A stretch of 64,000 nucleotides of DNA from Halothermothrix orenii H 168 (GTDB lineage Bacteria > Bacillota > Halanaerobiia > Halanaerobiales > Halothermotrichaceae): contig NC_011899.1 of assembly GCF_000020485.1 (NCBI RefSeq), positions 22,501-86,500 of the forward strand. The letters run 5' to 3'. The notes beneath the pieces were generated by a model. That model saw only the letters and a list, made by a program, of their open reading frames with translations. It was not told the origin of the DNA and did no database searches. The translations under genes and the position numbers were made by a program. How positions within the stretch are numbered: the first letter of the stretch is position 1; each line of letters begins with the position of its first letter. Below, in pieces: positions 9,440-17,934 of the stretch.

Positions 9440-10261
9440 ATGAGCAATCAGAGATTTAAATTTACTAAGGTTTTAAATCATGGAACAAACAATCCGATTG
9501 TAAATAGATTGTCTTTACAATTTTTCGAATTATTTAAAACAAATTTAATAAATTTATCTGATAAAAAAATTGAAAAGATAAAAGAATTTCTTCATGAATG
9601 TACTCTGGATTTAATTAAAGCACAAGAATTATTTAAAAATTATTTAGAATTGCAGAATGAAACTATAAATAAAATTATTGAAGAAAAAGAAATAAAAATA
9701 AAAGAAAATGTTATTCAATATAATGATCCTTCATATGAGTTGAACAAATATTTCGAGGATTTTTTAATAAGAAATGTTATAGCTCTAAGAAAAACAATTA
9801 AAATTGCTGAGTGTGTTTTTGACAAAAAATTTGATGGACCTAAAGATTTATTAAAATATTTAAAAAAGGTTTTTACTAATGAAAAAGAGTACATAAAAAT
9901 GTTAAATGAAGATAGTAAATGGTATAAAGAATTATATGATTATAGAGGAAAAGTTGAACATTCAAAATTAGAAATAACTAATTTTGAAGTATATTTGGAT
10001 AAAAATGATAAACCTTTAGTGAAAAAACAAATTTTAGTTGATAAAAATTGCACACTAGAAGAATATATGGATGTGACATTATACAATGTTTTTTCTTATT
10101 GTGAAGACTTTACAGTGATGTTATTAAAATTACATTGTTCTGACATTATGAGAATTGTTCAGATCCCTGAAAATCAAAGAGAAAATCATAGAAATTTCAA
10201 ATATACCTATGATCTTCGTGAAGATTTAAAAAGTAAATTACTGGATAAAGAAGATAGTTAA
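9440..10261 (+). CDS. cassette 5: HEPN-like protein, unknown
   Basis: 273 residues, almost wholly helical in appearance and lysine-rich. It contains YDYRGKVEHSK, an R-x4-H arrangement (R169 to H174) at the end of a helix. This is the catalytic pattern of HEPN-domain ribonucleases, which cut RNA in toxin-antitoxin, Abi and CRISPR systems. The residues after it (LEITNFEVYL) suggest a following strand. I do not recognise a named family and the HEPN reading rests on the motif and helicity only. The start follows CAGGAGGAATTTGAT. It has no partner gene in the cassette, so if it is toxic, control must be internal or by a trigger. Confidence 0.75.
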   Translation: MSNQRFKFTKVLNHGTNNPIVNRLSLQFFELFKTNLINLSDKKIEKIKEFLHECTLDLIKAQELFKNYLELQNETINKIIEEKEIKIKENVIQYNDPSYELNKYFEDFLIRNVIALRKTIKIAECVFDKKFDGPKDLLKYLKKVFTNEKEYIKMLNEDSKWYKELYDYRGKVEHSKLEITNFEVYLDKNDKPLVKKQILVDKNCTLEEYMDVTLYNVFSYCEDFTVMLLKLHCSDIMRIVQIPENQRENHRNFKYTYDLREDLKSKLLDKEDS

Positions 10262-10449
10262 GCGATTACGTCATATAACACAGTGTTACCGCTACGGCTA
10301 AAAAACAGCCTGCCCTTCGGGACATGCCTTCTGATACGATGTTTGCATGAGTTATTGTGAATCAGGACGGGAAGCTTATATCACGCAAACATCGTACCAG
10401 GCCCCAGTGGGGCGCAGGCACGTCGGGAACACTGGGGACGTTATCTGCA
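10259..10449 (+). repeat. attC5 (long subfamily)
   Basis: Left core TATAAC at 10274, right core GTTATCT at 10440. CAGTGTT pairs with AACACTG; GATACGATGTTTGC pairs with GCAAACATCGT inside. Bases 10259-10279 complement the cassette start at 9400 in 20 of 21 positions. It is the longest site of the array. Confidence 0.87.
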
Positions 10450-10473
10450 ATTGCTAACAGAAAGGATGATATT

Positions 10474-11346
10474 ATGGCTTGTTCAAGATCTAGTGCATTA
10501 CTTCATACTGCAATTTCAGCTATGATTACTGCCATCGAAACGTATAATAAGCCTGATCATAAATATCGCGAAGAAACATTTTCAATATTAGCATTGAACG
10601 CATGGGAATTACTTCTGAAAGCCAAAGTACTTAAAGAAAAAGATAATGATATTAGAGAACTATATATATATGAAAGAAGAACTCTAAAAAATGGTACCAA
10701 GAGCAAAAGAAGATATATAAAGAGAAACCGTACAGGTAACCCTATGACAATAAGTATGGGAAAAACCTTAGTTTTAATTGAGAATGAAGGATTAGGTAAT
10801 ATTGATCAAGCAGTAAAAGCTAATTTAGATGCACTTACAGAGATTAGAGATAATTCAATTCATTTGATTAATATGAGTTCTGACTTGTCAAAGGCAATAC
10901 AAGAATTAGGAACTGCAACTTTACAAAATTTTGTGAAATTAACGAAAAAGTGGTTTGATCATGACTTGAGTCAATATAACTTTTATTTAATGCCACTTGC
11001 TTTTTTTAGAGATTTTGATTCTGCTTTAGCAGTAAATCTGACATCTGAAGAAACAAATATAGCTAAATATTTAACATCTTTACATCATTCCTATGATAAG
11101 GGTGGTAAAAATGAAGACGAATATGCAGTTACATTAGAACTAAATGTTAGATTAAAAAGATCTGCTTTATCAACAGCAGCGAGGTTAGCATTAGGTGATG
11201 ATCCAGATGCAATTCCTGTAACACTTACAGAAGAAGATATTCGTTCTTTATATCCATGGGATTATAAAGAATTAACAGAAAGATTACAAGATAGCAGAAG
11301 TATCATACTATTCGAAAAGAACTTAAGAAAGATAAACGATATGTAA
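10474..11346 (+). CDS. cassette 6: DUF3644-like protein with HEPN motif
   Basis: 290 residues from the ATG at 10474. The open frame extends upstream to 10357, but that part is attC5; the ATG at 10474 follows AGAAAGGATGAT and is the real start. FSILALNAWELLLKAKVL (36-53) resembles the opening of the DUF3644 family, and EIRDNSIHL gives R125 and H130, a HEPN R-x4-H ribonuclease motif. The C-terminal half has a polar EEDIRSLYPWDYKELTERL stretch that could bind DNA or a partner. DUF3644 proteins occur in accessory, defence-rich regions; the exact role is not known to me. A 33-codon frame overlaps its stop by one base. Confidence 0.85.
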   Translation: MACSRSSALLHTAISAMITAIETYNKPDHKYREETFSILALNAWELLLKAKVLKEKDNDIRELYIYERRTLKNGTKSKRRYIKRNRTGNPMTISMGKTLVLIENEGLGNIDQAVKANLDALTEIRDNSIHLINMSSDLSKAIQELGTATLQNFVKLTKKWFDHDLSQYNFYLMPLAFFRDFDSALAVNLTSEETNIAKYLTSLHHSYDKGGKNEDEYAVTLELNVRLKRSALSTAARLALGDDPDAIPVTLTEEDIRSLYPWDYKELTERLQDSRSIILFEKNLRKINDM

Positions 11347-11447
11347 TGTCACGATATTTAGACCCAGATAATCCAAAAAGTGCAAAAAAAGATTTTTATA
11401 GCCCAAATATACTCAATGAATTTGATAAGTATTACGAACGTTCGTAA
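11346..11447 (+). CDS. cassette 6: 33-residue frame coupled to the DUF3644-like gene
   Basis: TAATG overlap: the A of the upstream TAA is the A of this ATG (11346). It encodes 33 residues starting MSRYLDPDNPKSAKKDF, ending at a TAA at 11445-11447, just before attC6. The tight stop-start overlap suggests translational coupling. It may be an intact small protein (for instance an antidote) or the start of a downstream gene lost when the cassette was closed; the end falls only a few bases before the attC arm, which favours truncation. Composition is polar with no membrane segment. Confidence 0.5.
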   Translation: MSRYLDPDNPKSAKKDFYSPNILNEFDKYYERS

Positions 11448-11449
11448 GT

Positions 11450-11577
11450 ACGCAACTGCAGATAACAATATATTGCCGACTTCATTCCTAACGTCATTTC
11501 GTCCAAATCCATCAAACCAAGATAGGAGCTATCTAAGGTTTGATGGACTTCGGCAATACGGATACGTTATACGAAAT
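11450..11577 (+). repeat. attC6 (short subfamily)
   Basis: Left core GATAAC at 11461, right core GTTATAC at 11566. ATATTGCCG pairs with CGGCAATA; AAATCCATCAAACC pairs with GGTTTGATGGA. Bases 11452-11466 complement the cassette start at 10440 apart from the shared A-C mismatch. Confidence 0.88.
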
Positions 11578-11601
11578 CAATCTAAGAAAGGTTGGTTATT
11601 A

Positions 11602-12426
11602 ATGTCAGAGAAAAATTACAAATTAAAAATACCTAAAAAGGAAGCTGAAAAATATTTAAGTGAAAGAATTGAATTGGGTATTAAACTATATGAACGCAAA
11701 ATATCTACTATTGCTGAATTAGAGCAATCTAAAACTGAATATAAAAAATGGACAGCCTTTAATAAAGATTTGCTTGGAAAAATATTTGAAGAAAATTAAA
11801 TTATTGAAGATTATAATGGGTTTACTATTGGTGTTATAGGACATTATAGAGAACCTTTAGGACAAAAAATAAAAAGACATAAAGATATTATTAAGAAAAA
11901 AATTGAAGCTTTAGAATCTATAAGAGAAAGACTTGTTCTTTTTGAACATTTAGTACATACTGATGAAAAGGATGTGAAAACAGATAATAATAAAGTATTT
12001 ATAGTTCATGGTCATAATATTGAAGTAAAAGAAACGGTAGCTAGGACAATAGAGAAATTAGGACTTGAGGCAGTCATATTAAATGAAAGACCAAATACAG
12101 GGCAAACAATTATCGAAAAACTTGAGAATAATTCAGATGTTGGTTTTGCCATTATTCTTCTTACTCCTGATGACCTAGGAAAAGCTAAGTCAGAAGATGA
12201 TTATAAATATAGAGCAAGGCAAAATGTTCTTGTAGAAATGGGATATTTTATCGCAAAATTAGGAAGAGAGAAGGTATGTCCTATTTTTTTAGAAGAAGTT
12301 GAATTACCATCTGATTTTGATGGTATTTTATATGTGCCATATGACGCAAGTGGTAGCTGGAAATTTATATTAGGGCGTGAATTAAAAGCTGCTGGTTATA
12401 ATATAGATCTTAATGATATTGCTTGA
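11602..12426 (+). pseudogene. cassette 7: TIR-like nucleotide-binding protein, interrupted by a stop codon
   Basis: One continuous reading frame of 275 codons from ATG 11602 to TGA 12426, broken only by TAA at 11797-11799 (codon 66). Before the stop: MSEKNYKLKIPKKEAEKYLS onward, charged and helical. After it the frame goes on IIEDYNGFTIGVIGHYREPL and reaches a TIR-like domain: KVFIVHGHN (127-135), RPNTGQTIIEKLE, and RARQNVLVEMGYFIAKLG whose Glu is the likely NADase residue. A change of one base (GAA to TAA) explains the stop. A GTG at 11974 could restart and make the 150-residue TIR part alone. TIR proteins of this type act in antiphage defence by destroying NAD+ in known relatives. Confidence 0.82.
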
Positions 12427-12596
12427 TTGACTTCGTATAACACGGGATTTACGTGACGCCAAAGACCGGCTACCCTACGGGACATTGCCTTTGTTATGTC
12501 TTTTGCAGTCAGAGGGTATGAGGATTTGGGTAGCAAAAGCCATATCAACCCTAAAGGGGCGGCAACGTCGTAAATCCCTAGAACGTTAGGTGAAAT
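12424..12596 (+). repeat. attC7 (long subfamily)
   Basis: Left core GTATAAC at 12435, right core GTTAGGT at 12585. GGGATTTACG pairs with CGTAAATCCC; GGGACATTGCCTTTGTTATG and AAAAGCCATATCAA mark the long subfamily. Bases 12425-12441 complement the cassette start at 11566 in 16 of 17 positions. Confidence 0.88.
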
Positions 12597-12625
12597 ATGC
12601 TGGAGTAAAGAGCACGAGGGAGTAT

Positions 12626-12668
12626 GTCAAAAAAGCAGGTACCTCCTCGGACCTCCTACTTTTTTGAC
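12626..12668 (+). repeat. hairpin A of the ORF-less cassette
   Basis: GTCAAAAAAG pairs with CTTTTTTGAC and encloses a loop containing ACCTCCT twice. The loop core CCTCCTCGGACCTCC is repeated exactly in hairpin B. ACCUCCU is the anti-Shine-Dalgarno sequence of 16S rRNA, so an RNA copy would show ribosome-site-like complements in its loop. Confidence 0.6.
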
Positions 12669-12876
12669 TTGTGGGCTTGATTTAAAAAAAATAACTTACT
12701 TTCTGAAGAGTTTCTTGACGTTTCGAAAATGTTGAATCAGTTAGAAGCCATTAGTTTTAATATTAAATTCTATTAAAAATAATAATGATGTAAAAAGAAA
12801 ACCCAAAAAGAAGTTTTCATAAAATAATATAATTTTGTGTTTCAAATAGTAGAAGGAGAATTTAAAGTTTCTAGGC

Positions 12877-12921
12877 GCATGCCAAAACGGGCCCCTCCTC
12901 GGACCTCCCATTTTGACATGC
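12877..12921 (+). repeat. hairpin B of the ORF-less cassette
   Basis: GCATG-CCAAAA-CGGG on the left pairs with CCC-ATTTTG-ACATGC on the right around the same loop core CCTCCTCGGACCTCC as hairpin A. The stem sequence differs from A while the pairing is kept, as in a conserved RNA or DNA structure. Confidence 0.6.
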
Positions 12922-12925
12922 TTAA

Positions 12926-13009
12926 GCAGCATACTTCACCTAACACAGTGTTTTCGCTAACACTAAGCAAGAAATCTATAAATAAATGTCCGTTGCCCTT
13001 CGGGACATT
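12926..13009 (+). repeat. attC8, left half (cut by the IS element)
   Basis: Left core ACCTAAC at 12938; upstream bases 12927-12944 complement the cassette start at 12585 in 17 of 18 positions. It continues CAGTGTTTTCGCT and GCCCTTCGGGACATT as in the long subfamily and stops at the IS end. Confidence 0.8.
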
Positions 13010-13073
13010 TGACCTTCCCCCCATTTGTCGGACACTGGGTTTAGGTATATAATTAACCCAGGAGGTGCCCATA

Positions 13074-13366
13074 ATGGGAAGGAAAAAATATTCAGAAGAA
13101 TTTAAAAGAGAAGCTGTGGAACTTAGTTTTAGCTCGGATAAATCTTGCACAGTTATAGCAAAAGAACTAGGTATAAGTTATCATAATCTAATCAGATGGC
13201 GTAGGGAATACAAAAACAAAGGTGACTTAGCTTTCCCAGGCAATGGTAAACAAAAGTTAACCCCTGAACAGGAAGAAATTCAAAGACTAAAAAAAGAATT
13301 AAATGATATAAAAATAGAGCGTGATATATTAAAAAAAGCAGTGCGCATCTTCTCAAAGGAACCGAA

Positions 13367-13370
<4 letters not shown>
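13074..13370 (+). CDS. IS3-family transposase OrfA
   Basis: 98 residues from ATG 13074, which follows AGGAGGTGCCCATA. N-terminal helix-turn-helix of the IS3/IS911 type ([15 protein letters not shown] ... [15 protein letters not shown]) and a leucine-heptad coiled coil near the C-terminus ([21 protein letters not shown]) for dimerisation. Near its end lies AAAAAAAG at 13330-13337, a slippery run; a minus-one shift there would join it to OrfB, as known for this family. Confidence 0.9.
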
Positions 13371-14242
<872 letters not shown>

Positions 14243-14260
14243 TTTATTGGGGGAACCCCA

Positions 14261-14345
14261 AAGGGGTTGTTGTAGCATAAGTCATGCCAATCCTGGCGGA
14301 ACGGCAACGCAGGAAATGCCAGGACGTTGGCTGAAATCGGACAAG
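14261..14345 (+). repeat. attC right half after the IS element (from a different site)
   Basis: GCATAAGTCATGCCAATCC and GGAACGGCAACG match the right side of the long subfamily; right core GTTGGCT at about 14325-14331. GGAAATGCCAGG would need CCTGGCATTTCC as partner, but the left half before the IS reads CAGTGTTTTCGCT. The two halves therefore come from two attC sites. Confidence 0.78.
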
Positions 14346-14418
14346 ATTTTTGAATGTTTTTAAATGAGGTAATAAACAATGAAATAAGTTATATTATATA
14401 TAGAATGGAGTTTGTGAC

Positions 14419-15042
14419 ATGCAAACATTTATATTTAAGTATTTAATGAATGCAATTTTTCAACTAATCTTATTTTCTTTATTACCTTTAGTATTTTATA
14501 TTATAACAAGGAGAACAATAAAAGGATTTTTAGCTTATATTGGTTTAAAGAAAGTTGCCTATATAAAAAGCTTTAAAAAAATCATTTTATTGTTTCTAGC
14601 AGCTTATTCTTTTAATTTAATTACTATAACTATTATCTATTTAAAAGGAGAATTAGCAAAAATTAATGCAATAGGAAGTAGTTTTTCTGACGATGACTTA
14701 GGCATGATATTTCTGATACTTTCCGTATTAATTTATAGTTTTATTCAAACAGGTTTAAGTGAAGAAATATTTTTTAGAGGTTTTTTAGCTAAAAGATTAA
14801 TAAGTAAGACAGGTTACTTTTACGGTAATTTAATACAAGCTATAACTTTTGGATCAATACATTATTTTTCTTTGAATGGTGCTTCTACGAAGGTTCGAAT
14901 ATTGGAAATGATTACAGCAACAATTATGGGGTATTTTTATTGTTATATTAATGAAAGAAAAACAAATGGTAGCATTGTGATAGGATGGATATTTCATGCT
15001 ATTACAAATACTGCAACTGTTATAATATTTTTAGTCTTATAA
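14419..15042 (+). CDS. cassette 9: CPBP-family intramembrane metalloprotease
   Basis: 207 residues, about six membrane segments. It has the Abi/CAAX (CPBP) motifs: SEEIFFRGF (motif 1, E-E-x3-R), FGSIHYFS (motif 2, F-x3-H) and IFHAITNT (motif 3, H-x3-N), which bind the metal and cut within the membrane. In Gram-positive bacteria such proteins often give self-immunity to bacteriocins; here no bacteriocin gene is next to it. The start follows GGAGTTTGTGAC. It is alone in its cassette. Confidence 0.88.
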   Translation: MQTFIFKYLMNAIFQLILFSLLPLVFYIITRRTIKGFLAYIGLKKVAYIKSFKKIILLFLAAYSFNLITITIIYLKGELAKINAIGSSFSDDDLGMIFLILSVLIYSFIQTGLSEEIFFRGFLAKRLISKTGYFYGNLIQAITFGSIHYFSLNGASTKVRILEMITATIMGYFYCYINERKTNGSIVIGWIFHAITNTATVIIFLVL

Positions 15043-15119
15043 AAAAGTGTATATTTGTTATAGTGTAATCTTAACTTTGGATTTAGTAAAGAAAAGAGAT
15101 GGATGTATATAAATAAAAG

Positions 15120-15241
15120 CTGTCCGACTTCAGCTAACAAAATATTGCCGGTTCCGCTACGCTGCACCCAAATCCATCAGACTAAGTTAGGAGCTATCTA
15201 AGTCTGATGGACTTCGGCAATACGGTTACGTTATGTGAAAT
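15120..15241 (+). repeat. attC9 (short subfamily)
   Basis: Left core AGCTAAC at 15132, right core GTTATGT at 15230. ATATTGCCG pairs with CGGCAATA; CCATCAGACT pairs with AGTCTGATGG. Bases 15122-15138 complement the cassette start near 14325 in 15 of 17 positions. Confidence 0.88.
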
Positions 15242-15247
15242 TCAGCC

Positions 15248-15652
15248 CTAATTAAAATCATATACCGGTATTTCAAGTTTGCTTGCAGCTTTAATTAATC
15301 TATTATCCATAGTTAATAATTTAGCATTTTTTCTACGAGAAGTGACCAAATACATTGCATCATATACAGGGTGATCAATTTTAAAGGATACTGAAATAGC
15401 TTCTTCATAAATATTTTTTGGTTCAACAAATTGATCTATAATATTCAGTATTTGCCGCAACTTTCGTAATAATTTATCTTGGGGATAATTTTTAATGGAA
15501 TGATATTTCCACATAACATTTGAAGCTTCGTAAATGAAAAGGGTGGGAGCAATAATCCAGTCAGCTTTTTCTAGTTTAGACTTAATAAATGGTTGATATT
15601 TTCGTCCCATAATAAATTCAATAGCAGCACTAACATCTAAAGTTATTATCAT
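15248..15652 (-). CDS. cassette 10: VapC-type PIN-domain toxin
   Basis: 134 residues of the PIN ribonuclease fold. Acidic site residues are in place: ITLDVSAAIEF (first Asp), IYEASNVMW (Glu), VYDAMYLV (Asp) and LLTMDNRL (fourth Asp), which would hold Mg2+ and cut RNA, often tRNA, in this family. It overlaps the antitoxin stop by four bases. The operon lies on the minus strand with its own expression signals, like the Doc pair in cassette 2. Confidence 0.9.
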   Translation of the reverse strand: MIITLDVSAAIEFIMGRKYQPFIKSKLEKADWIIAPTLFIYEASNVMWKYHSIKNYPQDKLLRKLRQILNIIDQFVEPKNIYEEAISVSFKIDHPVYDAMYLVTSRRKNAKLLTMDNRLIKAASKLEIPVYDFN

Positions 15653-15897
15653 CTTTGACGGTCCTCCCTAATAAGTGGAACAGGGTCAGGTACATTATCA
15701 AAATTATCAGATTTGGTTTCATTAATAATTTTATTTAATAATTTTTTACGATGTTTTTTATTTTGTTTTTCCATCTCTAAAGCTTTTTCTAATAAAATAA
15801 TTGTTTCTTGAGTAATACTTCTGCGGTCTTCTTCAGCAAGTTCAACAATTTTGTTATAAATATGTTCAGGTAAATTACGGACTTGTAAAGTAGGCAT
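15649..15897 (-). CDS. cassette 10: FitA/VapB-type antitoxin
   Basis: 82 residues. The N-terminal MPTLQVRNLPEHIYNKIVEL is a ribbon-helix-helix DNA-binding domain of the FitA/Arc type; the basic middle and the acidic C-terminus (NFDNVPDPVPLIREDR) would wrap the PIN toxin and block its site. The start follows AGGAGGTAGCTTT on the minus strand. The pair probably represses its own promoter and helps to keep the array. Confidence 0.88.
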   Translation of the reverse strand: MPTLQVRNLPEHIYNKIVELAEEDRRSITQETIILLEKALEMEKQNKKHRKKLLNKIINETKSDNFDNVPDPVPLIREDRQR

Positions 15898-15998
15898 AAA
15901 GCTACCTCCTTTCTGGGTATATTATAACATAAAAATAAAATGCATGCAATATGCATTAATAATATATGGGAACTATAATGTTGATAACCTGGCTGAAC

Positions 15999-16157
15999 TT
16001 CATATAACATGGTGTTGCTATGACGCCAAAGATCGTGGCTACGATGCGGGACATTGCCTTTGTCATGTTTTTTGAAAAAGAGGGATAAAGCAGCAAAAGC
16101 CATGCCAACCCTAACGGAAACGGTAACGCCGTAAATTCCAGGGACGTTATGTGAAAT
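15999..16157 (+). repeat. attC10 (long subfamily)
   Basis: Left core TATAAC at 16013, right core GTTATGT at 16146. GGGACATTGCCTTTGTCATG and AAAAGCCATGCCAA lie inside. Bases 16001-16018 complement the cassette start at 15230 with one G-T and one A-C position. Confidence 0.87.
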
Positions 16158-16233
16158 TTCCAGCTTAGGTTGGACAATGAAAGTAAGAATAATAGACCGG
16201 GTATTATAAAAAATATATTGGAGGAATTTAATT

Positions 16234-16770
16234 GTGACAATCAAATACAAAAAATTAACTAAAGACGAAGTAAGATTATCATTATTTTCAAACTTTAATC
16301 GTTATCAAGAGGTAAAGAAGTGTTGGCGCAAAGACAATGGAGAATGGATATTGAAAGAAATTTGTTTTACTGAACAGTGGGGTCCGGATGAGTATAAATA
16401 TCTTGTTAAATGTCTAAAGAATACTATAGAAACTGGTGGGACAGTATTTGGTGCATTCAAAAAAAATGTTCTTGTTGGCTTTGCATCTTTAGAAAATCAT
16501 CTTTTTGGAACTAAAAATGAATATTTACAACTCTCAAACATTCATATATCTTATGAAAATCGTGGGATGAGGATAGGAAAAAGATTATTTTATCTTGTTT
16601 GTGAGAGAGCAATAGAAATGGGTGCAAAAAAGTTATATATTTCTGCACATTCAGCAGAAGAAACACAGGCTTTTTATAAAGCATTGGGTTGTATAGAAGC
16701 AAAAGAATATAATGAAGCATTAGTTTCTCAAGAACCTTGTGATTGTCAATTAGAATATAGTTTACTTTAA
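16234..16770 (+). CDS. cassette 11: GNAT-family N-acetyltransferase
   Basis: 178 residues starting at GTG 16234, which follows GGAGGAATTTAATT. The GNAT fold is shown by VFGAFKKNVLVGFASL (strands 2-3), LSNIHISYENRGMRIGKRLF (strand 4 and the R-x-x-x-x-G-K acetyl-CoA loop) and YISAHSAEETQAFYKALGC (C-terminal strand and helix). It transfers acetyl from acetyl-CoA to an amine; the acceptor is unknown. Such enzymes, including drug-inactivating ones, are common cassette cargo. Unlike the other cassettes it is not followed by its own attC: an ABC-transporter remnant starts 30 bases downstream. Confidence 0.88.
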   Translation: MTIKYKKLTKDEVRLSLFSNFNRYQEVKKCWRKDNGEWILKEICFTEQWGPDEYKYLVKCLKNTIETGGTVFGAFKKNVLVGFASLENHLFGTKNEYLQLSNIHISYENRGMRIGKRLFYLVCERAIEMGAKKLYISAHSAEETQAFYKALGCIEAKEYNEALVSQEPCDCQLEYSLL

Positions 16771-16801
16771 ACAATAGATAATATTAAGGAGGAATAATTA
16801 T

Positions 16802-17062
16802 GAACCGTCCAATGGCCTTGATATTGATTCGAGAAGCAAATTAATTGAACACCTGCAGTATATAAAAGATAAATTTAATAAAACCATTATTATAACCTCC
16901 CATGATGTTGATTTTTTACGAAGGATTGTAAGCAGGTTTGTGGTTATTAACCAGGGAAGTATAAAAGATAAATTTATTAATGATAATTTAACTACTGAGG
17001 AAATAGAGAGAAGATATAGGGAATTGATAAATGGGGTGGTATCAAATGTTTTACAAAATTAA
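16802..17062 (+). pseudogene. C-terminal fragment of an ABC-transporter ATPase
   Basis: 86 codons in one frame, beginning EPSNGLDIDSRSKLIEHLQY, the tail of a Walker B/D-loop, then TIIITSHDVDFLRRI with the switch histidine, and a normal C-terminus. Walker A and the signature are missing; the first 60-70 percent of the gene has been lost. The junction lies just after an AAGGAGGAATAATTATG sequence whose own frame ends after 14 codons. It belongs with the ABC-2 permease that overlaps its end. The fragment marks a deletion joining cassette 11 to a chromosomal exporter operon. Confidence 0.82.
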
Positions 17063-17834
17063 AAATACGCTATTCATTATTAAAGCAGAAATAATCAGGT
17101 ATCTACAGGAGACTTTCTCTTATAGGGTTGGGATTATAAGTGATATTATTGTATTATCTATTCTTTACTTATCTTTAATATTTTTAAATACGGGAACAAA
17201 ATTAGGCCTTTATTATCAAACCGGGGATTCCCCATCTCTTCTTCTCCTTGGCTATATTTTCTGGAGTTATTCCATTTCAGCTATAAGTAGAATAAGCAGT
17301 GAGATAAGGACAGAGCAGGTGAAAGGCACATTACAACAGAAATTTATGGCTATTATTCCTTTTAATTTTATTTTAATTGGTACTATATTGAGTAATTTAA
17401 TGATTAATAGCATAGTAGCTATAGCTATCATAATAATATCTAAAATAATAGCAGGTGTTAATATTATATTTACCTGGCCGTCCTTTATTGCTCTATTGAT
17501 TACTCTTGCTGGAATGTATGGAATAGCTTTAATCTTTGGGGCCATTACCCTTCGGGTAAAGAAAATAGGTCAGCTGGTTTTTATAACCCAGGTAATTCTC
17601 TTGTTCATTTCAGATACAATGACCAAAACCTATATATCAGAAAGCCTTGGAAAAATAATACCATTGTCTGCTGGGATTGACCTGGCCAGGAAAGCAGTGG
17701 GTGGTTTAAATGTTAATATTATTGATTGGTCAATATTAATAACTGTTTCAACTTTATGGCTAGTTGTTGGTATTTATGCTTTTAAAAAAAGTCAAAAATA
17801 TGTCAAAAAGCATGGTCTTTTAAATACATATTAA
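17031..17834 (+). CDS. ABC-2-type exporter permease
   Basis: 267 residues with six probable membrane segments and the ABC-2 family pattern (short N-terminal helix, then RISSEIRTEQVKGTLQQ before TM3, which faces the ATPase). The start is ATG 17031 or ATG 17046; both overlap the end of the truncated ATPase. Because the ATPase has lost its nucleotide-binding half, the permease is probably non-functional unless another ATPase serves it. The base composition is closer to the core genome than to the cassettes. Confidence 0.8.
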   Translation: MGWYQMFYKIKNTLFIIKAEIIRYLQETFSYRVGIISDIIVLSILYLSLIFLNTGTKLGLYYQTGDSPSLLLLGYIFWSYSISAISRISSEIRTEQVKGTLQQKFMAIIPFNFILIGTILSNLMINSIVAIAIIIISKIIAGVNIIFTWPSFIALLITLAGMYGIALIFGAITLRVKKIGQLVFITQVILLFISDTMTKTYISESLGKIIPLSAGIDLARKAVGGLNVNIIDWSILITVSTLWLVVGIYAFKKSQKYVKKHGLLNTY

Positions 17835-17934
17835 TTAAAGTTTAAATGTTAAGTAAAGCTTTATCCCTAAGACATATGAATTTCGCAAACCTCTGATGTG
17901 CTTTAAATGTTTAAATCACTTTTTTCTAGAAAGG

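Larger units (their letters stand above)
12597..12926 (+). other. cassette 8: about 340 bases with no credible gene
   Basis: Between attC7 and attC8 there is no open frame with a ribosome site that looks like a protein; the frames present overlap hairpins or run into the attC. The content is two related hairpins (12626-12668 and 12877-12921) flanking about 210 AT-rich bases. The cassette may encode a small RNA or carry a promoter. Confidence 0.6.

Noticed and set aside
10357-10473. N-terminal extension of the DUF3644-like frame
   Set aside because: It is encoded by attC5; ATG 10474 has a ribosome site and lies after the crossover core.
11380-11601. N-terminal extension of the 11602 frame
   Set aside because: It is encoded by attC6 and the end of the previous cassette; ATG 11602 is the first start after the crossover core.
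11797-11799. Programmed recoding of the TAA in the TIR-like gene
   Set aside because: TAA is not used for selenocysteine or pyrrolysine, and no hairpin or shift site is evident; a point mutation is simpler.
15789-16250. Reverse-strand open frames over attC10 and the VapB region
   Set aside because: They cross the attC and overlap the VapB gene in another frame; no ribosome sites.
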